A DNA stretch of 14,830 nucleotides, taken from contig JAFVVB010000223.1 of assembly GCA_017502425.1 (NCBI GenBank), positions 1-14,830 of the forward strand, given 5' to 3'. The stretch is from Ruminococcus sp. GTDB lineage: Bacteria; Bacillota; Clostridia; Oscillospirales; Acutalibacteraceae. The number at the start of each line of letters is the position of its first letter. Positions within the stretch are counted from its first letter, which is position 1. Position numbers and translations under genes: made by a program. Shown here piece by piece: positions 7,366-13,287 of the stretch. A model generated the notes under the pieces. The model had not been told where the DNA came from. It saw nothing but the letters and a program-made list of their open reading frames with translations, and searched no databases.

Positions 7366-8295
7366 ATGAAAAAATTAATGTCATTAGTGATGATACTTGT
7401 GCTTGTGCTTTCTATCAGCGCGTGTGGTTTTGGCGAACTCAAGAGACTTGAGCTTAGCAACACTGATATGTCATTGACTGTGGGCGATTCTAAAACCATC
7501 AACGTATACGCAGATCCTGAAAACGCTGAGGTTAAGAAGCTGACATGGTCAACTTCCAACAGCGATATCGCTTCAGTTGAGAACGGTACTGTGAAAGCCT
7601 TGGGCGAGGGTAACGCTGTAATCACTGTTGAAGCGGAAAACGGTGTTTCTGTTTCATGTAATGTGGAAGTTAAAGCTAAAGATATCACAGGCATTACTTT
7701 GAATAAAGCTTCAACCAGCGTTAAAAAAGGTTCCACCATTCAGCTCGAAGCTAAAGTCACTCCTGTTGATGCACCGACCGGAAACCTCAAATGGACATCT
7801 TCTGATGACAGCATAGCTACTGTAAACAGCAGTGGTTATGTCACAGGTGTTAAAGCAGGTGTAGTTAACATCGTGTGTGCTGCTACTAATGGTGTTGAGG
7901 GTTCATGTACTGTTACGGTTGAGGAAACAGCTAAGAAGAAATCAGCTTCATCTAAGTCCACTACCGTCGTTAACAACTACTACGGTTACGGACATTATCA
8001 TCCTGACTATGTGTACTCAGAGTATGACTTTGTGTTCCCTGACTCTTCTACACGTCAGCTATCTGAAACTGAAATTGCACTCACCTTGAATGCTATGAGT
8101 GGATATTCTCCATCTGGTAGTTACGCTCAGGACGCTATCAACGAGATTTACGCACGTAACGGCTATGTGTTCAACACACCTGAAATCAGAGCGTACTACG
8201 AGTCACAGCCATGGTACTATCCTGACAGTTCATTCACAACCGGTGATTTCTCTTCTGTCGAAAAGTACAACATCGGCTTGCTTGAAAACTTTTAA
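7366..8295 (+). CDS. Secreted lipoprotein with two Big2 Ig-like domains and a C-terminal YARHG domain
   Basis: Surface lipoprotein of 309 residues. The signal peptide is MKK plus a hydrophobic stretch ending in a lipobox ISAC, with the lipidated cysteine at residue 20. Two bacterial Ig-like group 2 domains follow (about 26-104 and 107-186), each with the TxTWSTSNSDIASV / LKWTSSDDSIATV strand and a GxxxITV or GVVNIVC end. A linker rich in Lys and Ser, then in Tyr, His and Asn (187-222), leads to a YARHG domain (about 225-309). That domain has INEIYARNGYVF (258-269), WYYP and a closing LxxxEKYNIGLLE. YARHG domains are extracellular and of unknown function, found in Firmicutes surface proteins. 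It has its own promoter, a very strong Shine-Dalgarno (AGGGGGAG, 7353-7360) and its own terminator. It is anchored outside the membrane; a role in envelope structure or binding is inferred. Confidence 0.88.
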   Translation: MKKLMSLVMILVLVLSISACGFGELKRLELSNTDMSLTVGDSKTINVYADPENAEVKKLTWSTSNSDIASVENGTVKALGEGNAVITVEAENGVSVSCNVEVKAKDITGITLNKASTSVKKGSTIQLEAKVTPVDAPTGNLKWTSSDDSIATVNSSGYVTGVKAGVVNIVCAATNGVEGSCTVTVEETAKKKSASSKSTTVVNNYYGYGHYHPDYVYSEYDFVFPDSSTRQLSETEIALTLNAMSGYSPSGSYAQDAINEIYARNGYVFNTPEIRAYYESQPWYYPDSSFTTGDFSSVEKYNIGLLENF

Positions 8296-8303
8296 TTATA
8301 ACT

Positions 8304-8335
8304 AAAGCAGGAGTTTCGCTCCTGCTTTTTGTTTT
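8304..8335 (+). terminator. Intrinsic terminator after the Big2-YARHG gene
   Basis: A perfect 10-bp stem AAAGCAGGAG/CTCCTGCTTT (8304-8313 and 8319-8328) with loop TTTCG is followed by a T-rich tract (8326-8335). It begins 9 nt after the stop codon. Confidence 0.93.
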
Positions 8336-8346
8336 ATGAAACTATA

Positions 8347-8374
8347 TTGAGTTTTTTGCTCTATGTGTTATACT
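8347..8374 (+). promoter_or_regulatory. Predicted extended -10 promoter for the potassium channel gene
   Basis: The -35 TTGAGT (8347-8352), a 16-nt spacer, and TGT directly before the -10 TATACT (8369-8374) form an extended -10 promoter. It lies between a terminator and the channel gene, so the channel is probably transcribed alone. Confidence 0.6.
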
Positions 8375-8408
8375 TAGTGCAGATATAGTGTTTTAAAGGG
8401 GTGGAATA

Positions 8409-8825
8409 ATGAAAAGTCTTAGAATTCTGAAAGATATTTTAGTCAGAACAAAAACCAATCGTATTCTGACGGTTTATCTGATTTTTGTGCTTTTGAGTGC
8501 TTTGCTGATTGTAATATTTGATCCAAAAATTGATAGATATATTGACGCACTTTGGTATTGCTACGCGGTTATTTCTACTGCAGGTTTCGGTGACGTTGTG
8601 GTAACGGGTGCTTTTTCTAAGATTATTTCGGTTTTAGTTACCGCTTACTCCACTATTGTGATAGCCATAGTAACCGGTGTTGTGGTTAATTTTTACACCG
8701 AGCTCGTTGAACGCCAGAAAAAAGAAACCTTATCAGCTTTTATGGATAAACTGGAAACACTCGATACACTCAGTAAAGAAGAACTCAGAGAAATCAGCAA
8801 AAAGGTCAAGAAATTCAGAAAGTAA
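8409..8825 (+). CDS. Two-transmembrane potassium channel subunit (Ion_trans_2 type)
   Basis: Small K+ channel subunit of 138 residues, expected to form a tetrameric pore in the cytoplasmic membrane. TM1 spans about 19-37, a pore helix about 46-56, the selectivity filter is TAGFGD (57-62, a variant of TVGYGD), and TM2 spans about 70-95. The basic and acidic C-terminal tail (97-138, ERQKKETLSA to KKVKKFRK) looks helical and is too short for an RCK/TrkA-N ligand-binding domain, so no regulatory domain is attached. TAGFGD is unusual at its second and fourth filter positions but keeps the GxGD core. The Shine-Dalgarno AAAGGGG lies 7 nt before the ATG. It is a stand-alone gene facing the hyd operon tail to tail. 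Confidence 0.88.
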   Translation: MKSLRILKDILVRTKTNRILTVYLIFVLLSALLIVIFDPKIDRYIDALWYCYAVISTAGFGDVVVTGAFSKIISVLVTAYSTIVIAIVTGVVVNFYTELVERQKKETLSAFMDKLETLDTLSKEELREISKKVKKFRK

Positions 8826-8836
8826 ATATAAAAAGT

Positions 8837-8867
8837 AAACGCTCACCCTTTATTGGTGAGCGTTTTT
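8837..8867. terminator. Bidirectional intrinsic terminator between the K+ channel gene and hydF
   Basis: An 11-bp perfect stem AAACGCTCACC/GGTGAGCGTTT (8837-8847 and 8855-8865) with a 7-nt loop. On the + strand it ends in five T. On the - strand it is followed by a CTTTTTATATTT tract. It lies 8-12 nt outside both convergent stop codons, so it can end the channel transcript and the hyd operon. Confidence 0.9.
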
Positions 8868-8872
8868 GCGTA

Positions 8873-10072
8873 TTATAAAAGTTTTTGAATATCAGGAAAA
8901 GGTGCTAAAGAACGCTTTAGAATACCGTGCATGTGGGCGATAGCAACACCGTAGTTGACTATCGGTACAGACTGTATACTTGAGCTTTGCATTCTTCTTT
9001 TCATTTCCTTTTCGTTTAGCATACATCCGCCACAGTGAACGATAAGCTTGAATTTTGATAAATCCTCAGGGAAAGATCCACCCGATGTGAATGTGTACTG
9101 AGGCTTAGCACCTGAGAAATTCTCTATCCAGTTAGGCATTTTTACTGTGCCTATGTCATTGCATTGACGATGATGGGTACAACCCTCGGCTATCAGTACT
9201 TCATCGTTGTCTTTTAGTTTAGACAGCACAGATGCTCCGTTGATAAGAGTCTTTAAGTCACCTTTATATCGTGCCATAAGTATAGAAAAAGAAGTCAGAG
9301 TTATATCGTCGCTAACGATTTTTGATACTGCACCGAAAGCCTGAGAGTCGGTGATGACGAGTTTCGGCTTTTTTGAAAGTGAATCCAAAGTGGTTTTAAG
9401 TTCATCTACCTGTGTGCAGATACACATAGCGTGGTGGTCGAGAATATCACGCATCACCATCTGCTGAGGTAAAATCAACCTGCCTTTAGGAGCAGCTTTA
9501 TCAATCGGAATAACAAGCACTACGATGTCTTTTTCTTCTATTAAATCGGAAACTATCGGTTTACTTTCTTTAGCGGATTTTGACAGCTTTGCTATCAGCT
9601 CTTTGAGTGCGTCGATGTTTTCTTCGTTTATAGCGCTGACATATATCTCGTTATCGAAAAGCGTAGCTTTTTCTGTTAATAAATCCATTTTATTATATAC
9701 GACAATAAACGGAAGCTTTCGCTCTTTGAATGTTTCAATGAGATTATAGTCTAGCTCGCTTTTGCCTTTTTTAGCATCAACTACCAGCACAGCGATGTCG
9801 GTGTACGCTAAAACATCTTTAGCTTTTTTTACTCGCATTTGTCCCAAAGTTCCCTCGTCATCGAGTCCCGGAGTGTCAATGATAACAACAGGACCGAGCG
9901 GGAGCAGCTCCATCGCTTTTTTGACGGGGTCGGTGGTGGTGCCGAGTACATCAGAAACGAGTGAAAGGTTCTGGTTAGTAACAGCGTTTACGACGCTGGA
10001 TTTTCCGGCGTTTCTCAGACCGAAAAAACCGATATGAAGTCGTTCGCTAGACGGTGTGTTCTGAAGGCTCAT
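8873..10072 (-). CDS. hydF: [FeFe] hydrogenase H-cluster maturation GTPase HydF
   Basis: Scaffold GTPase on which the di-iron subcluster is assembled before transfer to the hydrogenase. The 399 residues are the normal length. The N-terminal TrmE/Era-like G domain has G1 GLRNAGKSS (18-26), G2 around GTTTDPV (44-50), G3 DTPG (66-69), G4 NKMD (127-130) and G5 SA. A dimerisation domain lies in the middle. The C-terminal [4Fe-4S] domain has C298-T-H300, then H346-C347-G-G-C350, fitting the family CxHx(44-53)HCxxC pattern with 45 intervening residues. The start ATG follows AGGAGG at close spacing. It lies 17 nt after hydG and is the last gene of the operon, before the bidirectional terminator. Confidence 0.97.
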   Translation of the reverse strand: MSLQNTPSSERLHIGFFGLRNAGKSSVVNAVTNQNLSLVSDVLGTTTDPVKKAMELLPLGPVVIIDTPGLDDEGTLGQMRVKKAKDVLAYTDIAVLVVDAKKGKSELDYNLIETFKERKLPFIVVYNKMDLLTEKATLFDNEIYVSAINEENIDALKELIAKLSKSAKESKPIVSDLIEEKDIVVLVIPIDKAAPKGRLILPQQMVMRDILDHHAMCICTQVDELKTTLDSLSKKPKLVITDSQAFGAVSKIVSDDITLTSFSILMARYKGDLKTLINGASVLSKLKDNDEVLIAEGCTHHRQCNDIGTVKMPNWIENFSGAKPQYTFTSGGSFPEDLSKFKLIVHCGGCMLNEKEMKRRMQSSSIQSVPIVNYGVAIAHMHGILKRSLAPFPDIQKLL

Positions 10073-10089
10073 ATTATCCTCCTGACTGT

Positions 10090-11538
10090 TTAGAATCTGA
10101 AATCTCTTCTGTTAGAGTTCATGATATCGTCGATATTTTGCTCGGCAATTTCTCTGACTCTGTCTTTAGGAATACGAAGCAATTCTTTCTTTACTAAATC
10201 GTAGCCGATTTTTTTGGTTTTTTCGCTTGCGTAATCTTCTAAGTATTCAGAAAGAGTCATCAACGCATTAGGGTGACAGCAGTTTAATATCTGACCGCTT
10301 TTACATAAACTCATAAATCGGTCGCCTGTTCTTCCTTCTCTGTAACATGCTGTACAGAAAGATGGAATATGACCGTTTTCCATCAGCCAGCACACTACTT
10401 CATCGAGAGTTCTCTGGTCGGATACATCGAACTGCTCGGTGTCTCTTGGTCTTTCTTCTTCAGTATAACCGCCGACGGAAGTACGTGAGCCACCGCTTAC
10501 CTGAGATATACCAAGACGTAGGAGCTTTGAACGAACTTCCTGAGTTTCTCTGGTTGAGATAATCATTCCTGTGTATGGAACTGCGAGTCGGATACAAGCA
10601 GTGATTTTAGCAAAAGTTTCGTCTGAGATAGAGTTATCAAAAGCACTAGGGTCGATATCGTCAGCACGTTTGATTCTAGGAACAGAAATAGTGTGTGGAC
10701 CTACTCCGTGCACGGCCTCTAAATGTTCAGCGTGCATAATAAGTCCCGCAAACTCGTATTTATAAAGCTCAAGACCGAAAAGTACACCAAGACCAACGTC
10801 ATCGATTCCGCCTTCCATTGCTCTGTCCATAGCTTCAGTGTGGTAATCGTAGTCGTGTTTAGGACCTGTCGGATGAAGCTTTAAGTAGCTTTCTTTGTGG
10901 TATGTTTCCTGGAAGAGAATGTATGTGCCGATACCAGCTTCTTTGAGCTTTCTGTAATTCTCAACGGTGGTAGCCGCTATGTTTACGTTAACTCGTCTGA
11001 TGTCACCGTTTTTATGGTGAACGCTATATATAGTTTTGATACATTCTAAGATATATTCGATAGGATTGTTGACAGGGTCTTCGCCTGATTCAATCGCTAA
11101 ACGCTTATGTCCCATATCCTGAAGTGCAATAACTTCGGCTTTAACTTCTTCCTGAGTGAGTTTTTTACGTGGGATGCACTTGTTCTTTAAGTGATACGGA
11201 CAGTATACGCATCCGTTTACACAGTAGTTAGACAGATAAAGCGGTGCAAAAATAACGATACGGTTACCGTAGAAAGCAAGTTTGATTTCTTCTGCGATTT
11301 TATAGATTTCTTCGACTTTCTCAGGAATATCACACGCAAGAAGTACGGATGCTTCTCTATGAGTGAGTCCCGAGCATGTGTAACCGGTGCTTGTTTTCTT
11401 AGGTCTTGCTTTTTCTAAAATCTGATCAATAAGCTCTACGTTTGATTTGTTTTGCTCAGCATATTCAAGCGTATCTCTTATCTCCTGATCGTTGATAAAT
11501 TCTTCAGCTTTTAATGATTTAGGATTGTAAATAGCCAT
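10090..11538 (-). CDS. hydG: [FeFe] hydrogenase H-cluster radical SAM maturase HydG (tyrosine lyase)
   Basis: Radical SAM enzyme that cleaves tyrosine and yields the CO and CN ligands, delivered as an Fe(CO)2(CN) synthon. The 482-residue protein has the radical SAM motif C106-VNG-C110-VY-C113 in YLSNYCVNGCVYCPYH. The C-terminal auxiliary cluster motif is C395-TA-C398-x22-C421 (CTACYREGRTGDRFMSLCK, then CCHPNALMTL). ESGEDPVNNP (150-159) and SGGSRTSVGGY (348-358) are typical HydG stretches. The ATG at 11538 is chosen: AAGGAG (11548-11553) ends 9 nt before it, whereas the in-frame GTG at 11547 touches the Shine-Dalgarno. The hydE stop is 5 nt upstream. Confidence 0.97.
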   Translation of the reverse strand: MAIYNPKSLKAEEFINDQEIRDTLEYAEQNKSNVELIDQILEKARPKKTSTGYTCSGLTHREASVLLACDIPEKVEEIYKIAEEIKLAFYGNRIVIFAPLYLSNYCVNGCVYCPYHLKNKCIPRKKLTQEEVKAEVIALQDMGHKRLAIESGEDPVNNPIEYILECIKTIYSVHHKNGDIRRVNVNIAATTVENYRKLKEAGIGTYILFQETYHKESYLKLHPTGPKHDYDYHTEAMDRAMEGGIDDVGLGVLFGLELYKYEFAGLIMHAEHLEAVHGVGPHTISVPRIKRADDIDPSAFDNSISDETFAKITACIRLAVPYTGMIISTRETQEVRSKLLRLGISQVSGGSRTSVGGYTEEERPRDTEQFDVSDQRTLDEVVCWLMENGHIPSFCTACYREGRTGDRFMSLCKSGQILNCCHPNALMTLSEYLEDYASEKTKKIGYDLVKKELLRIPKDRVREIAEQNIDDIMNSNRRDFRF

Positions 11539-11543
11539 AGTTT

Positions 11544-12596
11544 TCACTCCTTGTTTGCTATATCGCCACGATCCGTTACTACTTCGTAGCCGATCGATGT
11601 CATTGATTTTTTCAGTTTACTAAGACTCTGGGCAGATTCTTCGCCTGTGCTGATTTTACCGTCATACAGCGAATATTTCTTTCTGACTGAAAGAGGGGAT
11701 AGGTTAGGCATAACCACGTTGGCACCCGATAGTATTCCCTTTTCTCTGCCGTCACTTTTTACAGTACCTAGTGCTGTGGTCGCAGGCAGCAAAATATTAG
11801 GTTTTATTAGTCTTACTATTGATAAAAGGTAGCAGCACAGCTGCGCATCTCCTGCCTTTTCGTTTTTGAAAACAGTATCTTTATGAGGGATGAATGGTCC
11901 GATACCACACATATGAGGAGAGAAGTCTTCTATAAACTTTAAATCCTTTGCGATATTTTCGGTTGTCTGGTACGGTGAACCAACCATAAAACCGCATCCT
12001 ACCTGAAAGCCGATTTTTTTGAGATTATGAAGACACTCGATACGATTTGAAAGCGTGAGGTTTTCGGGATGAAGTTTTGAATAGTGAGTGCTGTCTGCTG
12101 TTTCGTGTCTGAGCAGGTATCTGTCAGCACCACTATCATAAAGCTTTTGATAGCTTTCATATGACCTTTCACCCAAAGACAATGTAACCGCACAGTCAGG
12201 ATGATTGCTTTTTATGGAAGATACAAGGTCACACAGTACTTCATCACTAAGTGCACCGTCTTCTCCACCCTGAAGTACAGAGGTGCGAAATCCGAGTTCG
12301 TATCCTTCTTTACAACAGCTTAAAATATCTTCTTTTGAAAGTCGGTAGCGGTTACAGTTATTATTACTTTTTCGTATACCGCAGTAGTAGCAGTCATTTT
12401 TGCACACGTTACTGACTTCTATAAGACCACGCACAAAAACCTTGTTACCATAGTATTTTTTACGCATTAGTACAGCATAGTTTTTAAGAAGCTCAGTTGA
12501 TTTTTCATCACGGTTATCGATGAGAAATTTATATTCGTCTAGTGAGAGAGAAGAGGTTTTATACAACTTCTCAACAAGTTCGTATAGTTTATTCAT
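11544..12596 (-). CDS. hydE: [FeFe] hydrogenase H-cluster radical SAM maturase HydE
   Basis: Radical SAM enzyme that acts on the HydG product to prepare the Fe(I) precursor and bridging ligand of the H-cluster. The protein is 350 residues with the radical SAM motif C65-KND-C69-YY-C72 (VSNVCKNDCYYCGIRKSNN), then LQGGEDG (108-114), RHETAD and GFMVGSPYQT. The ATG at 12596 is chosen because it puts the first cysteine near residue 65, as in other HydE proteins. It overlaps the preceding gene by 8 nt. GTG/ATG codons further up (12635, 12608) would overlap more, and none has a well-spaced Shine-Dalgarno, so coupled translation is likely. No cysteine follows the CC pair in QLCCYLL, so the dispensable second cluster of some HydE proteins is absent. 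Confidence 0.95.
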   Translation of the reverse strand: MNKLYELVEKLYKTSSLSLDEYKFLIDNRDEKSTELLKNYAVLMRKKYYGNKVFVRGLIEVSNVCKNDCYYCGIRKSNNNCNRYRLSKEDILSCCKEGYELGFRTSVLQGGEDGALSDEVLCDLVSSIKSNHPDCAVTLSLGERSYESYQKLYDSGADRYLLRHETADSTHYSKLHPENLTLSNRIECLHNLKKIGFQVGCGFMVGSPYQTTENIAKDLKFIEDFSPHMCGIGPFIPHKDTVFKNEKAGDAQLCCYLLSIVRLIKPNILLPATTALGTVKSDGREKGILSGANVVMPNLSPLSVRKKYSLYDGKISTGEESAQSLSKLKKSMTSIGYEVVTDRGDIANKE

Positions 12597-12846
12597 CGCT
12601 TGATACATTTGAATAGGCGGTCTTGACGGTGACACCGTCTAAATTACCTATCCTTCCTGATAATGCAGAAATTAAATCCTGCGGTGCATCGATAACGACG
12701 CTGATAACGGAAACATTTTTCTCACGATATGGAATTCCCATTCTACCGATGATATAGTCTGAGGCTTCGTGCAAAACAGAATTGAGCTTTTCAACTGTGT
12801 CGTTGTTTTCAACGATGATGCTCATCACAGCAACTCTTTTACTCAT
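12589..12846 (-). CDS. TM1266-family iron-only hydrogenase system putative regulator (ACT-like)
   Basis: Small protein of 85 residues belonging to the TM1266 family (TIGR03959), which accompanies hydEFG and FeFe-hydrogenase genes. The sequence reads as a single beta-alpha-beta ACT/NikR-C-like domain: VAVMSIIVEN, a helix with KLNSVLHEASDYIIGRMGI, VSVISVVIDAP, LISALSGRIGNLDGVTVKTAYS. There is no DNA-binding segment, so it may act as a ligand sensor or with a partner; the 'regulator' label of the family is a prediction. It is the first gene of the operon, with an ideal GGAGG (12853-12857) 6 nt before the ATG, and overlaps hydE by 8 nt. The stem-loop directly upstream suggests that expression of the whole operon is controlled at this point. 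Confidence 0.87.
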   Translation of the reverse strand: MSKRVAVMSIIVENNDTVEKLNSVLHEASDYIIGRMGIPYREKNVSVISVVIDAPQDLISALSGRIGNLDGVTVKTAYSNVSSDE

Positions 12847-12981
12847 AATAAACCTCCAAATAAAAAACGCCGTATCAAAAGATACGGCGAAAAAGGTATA
12901 ATTATCCTACTTACAGGGTACTAAAAACATAGCCGCATCTTTCACTCAGAGTTATCTTTATGTCAGACACTGTTTTTCTGT
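12847..12981 (-). promoter_or_regulatory. hyd operon leader with terminator/antiterminator (attenuator, riboswitch candidate)
   Basis: Leader RNA of about 135 nt from a start near 12981 to the first ATG. AAAGATGCGGC (12942 down to 12932) can pair over 11 bp, with one G-U, with GCCGTATCTTT (12888 down to 12878). The latter contains most of the 5' arm plus the loop of the terminator at 12862-12889. The two structures therefore exclude each other, the layout of a transcription attenuator. A further weak pairing AAAAACA (12977-12971) with TGTTTTT (12929-12923) could form a 5' domain. No T-box, TPP, SAM, cobalamin, FMN, purine, lysine or c-di-GMP consensus is recognisable, so the signal is unknown. 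What is sensed is not inferable; SAM, iron or a redox cue would suit the operon. Confidence 0.65.
12862..12889 (-). terminator. Leader intrinsic terminator before the hyd operon
   Basis: A perfect 9-bp stem CGCCGTATC/GATACGGCG with a UUUU loop and a run of six U, read on the - strand. It ends only 4 nt before the GGAGG of the first hyd gene and about 90 nt after the promoter start site. A terminator in this position would block the operon unless antitermination occurs. On the + strand the flanking tract is weaker and it points back toward argG, so a role there is unlikely. Confidence 0.88.
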
Positions 12982-12987
12982 ATTTTT

Positions 12988-13016
12988 ATTATACTATTAT
13001 TTTATGCATAAATCAA
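12988..13016 (-). promoter_or_regulatory. Predicted sigma-A promoter of the hyd maturation operon
   Basis: Read on the - strand: -35 TTGATT (13016-13011), a 17-nt spacer and a perfect -10 TATAAT (12993-12988), with initiation expected near 12981. The spacer begins with TATGCATAAA and overlaps the 12-bp palindrome TTTATGCATAAA at 13001-13012, a possible operator. Confidence 0.72.
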
Positions 13017-13102
13017 TAGTATATATCTGTAAAGTCTGACAAAAATCGTTATCTTTCTGCTTAATCAAAGTGGCGAAAAATCGCTTTAGTATGCATAAAA
13101 AC

Positions 13103-13125
13103 CGCATATTTTATATTAATATGCG
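13103..13125. repeat. Inverted repeat CGCATATT/AATATGCG
   Basis: A perfect 8-bp inverted repeat (13103-13110 and 13118-13125) with a 7-nt AT-only spacer, lying between the two divergent promoters. No T-tract follows on either strand, so it is not an evident terminator. It may be an operator or a chance AT-rich palindrome. Confidence 0.4.
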
Positions 13126-13206
13126 CTGTGTATTTGTTAAAATGACCATATTAGGGTGATGTATAGTCAAAAAGAAGGCTATTTTGAATAAATATGATTA
13201 ATTCTA

Positions 13207-13235
13207 TTGACAATTATGCATAAATTCACTATAAT
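13207..13235 (+). promoter_or_regulatory. Strong sigma-A promoter of argG
   Basis: Perfect consensus hexamers: -35 TTGACA (13207-13212), a 17-nt spacer, and -10 TATAAT (13230-13235). The start is expected near 13242, giving a leader of about 46 nt. The spacer contains TATGCATAAATTCA, a shortened ARG-box-like sequence. A consensus promoter of this kind needs repression to be regulated, which fits the nearby box. Confidence 0.85.
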
Positions 13236-13255
13236 ATATGCATACTCAAGAAATT

Positions 13256-13273
13256 AATGCATAAATATTCATT
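13256..13273 (+). promoter_or_regulatory. ARG box candidate (ArgR operator) upstream of argG
   Basis: AATGCATAAATATTCATT matches the 18-bp ARG box pattern wnTGAATwwwwATTCAnw at all but one specified position (C for A in the left half). It lies just downstream of the predicted start site and ends at the Shine-Dalgarno TGGAGG (13273-13278). Bound ArgR-arginine there would block transcription of argG. Confidence 0.6.
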
Positions 13274-13287
13274 GGAGGCGTATTCTT

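Larger units (their letters stand above)
13001..13265 (+). repeat. Four direct copies of ATGCATAAA in the hyd/argG intergenic region
   Basis: The 9-mer ATGCATAAA occurs in the same orientation at 13004-13012, 13091-13099, 13216-13224 and 13257-13265. A fifth ATGCATA lies at 13238-13244. The first is within the hyd promoter spacer (as palindrome TTTATGCATAAA), the third within the argG promoter spacer, and the last forms the left half of an ARG-box-like site. The rest of the 441-base gap between genes holds the hyd leader, both promoters and an inverted repeat at 13103-13125; I see no further gene in it. Confidence 0.7.

Noticed and set aside
7191..7739. Long - strand open frame across the 3' end of ugd and the start of the lipoprotein gene
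   Set aside because: It covers the promoter, signal peptide and Big2 domain of a clear + strand gene; its translation is low-complexity shadow sequence.
7877..8305. Alternative-frame + strand open frames inside the Big2-YARHG gene
   Set aside because: They lie wholly inside the coding sequence in another frame and show no family features.
11539..11547. GTG at 11547 as the hydG start
   Set aside because: It abuts the AAGGAG Shine-Dalgarno, leaving no spacing. The ATG at 11538 has a normal 9-nt spacing.
12597..12635. Upstream GTG (12635) or ATG (12608) as the hydE start
   Set aside because: They would extend the protein into the regulator gene with no well-placed Shine-Dalgarno, and would add residues not expected before the normal HydE N-terminus.
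12901..12960. TPP-riboswitch-like fragments (CTGAG, ACCCTG, GGATAAT) in the hyd leader on the - strand
   Set aside because: The order is reminiscent, but CUGAGA is CTGAGT here. The GAACCUGAUC and GCGUAGGGAA parts are missing, and no pairing partner for the closing stem is present.
12847..12981. T-box leader
   Set aside because: A terminator before the gene suggested it, but there is no AGGGTGGNACCGCG antiterminator core, no AG-bulge stem, and the operon is not an aminoacyl-tRNA synthetase or amino-acid gene set.
13134..13140. Rex-type site (TTGTTAA) in the intergenic region
   Set aside because: Only one half-site is present; the second half TTAACAA is absent.
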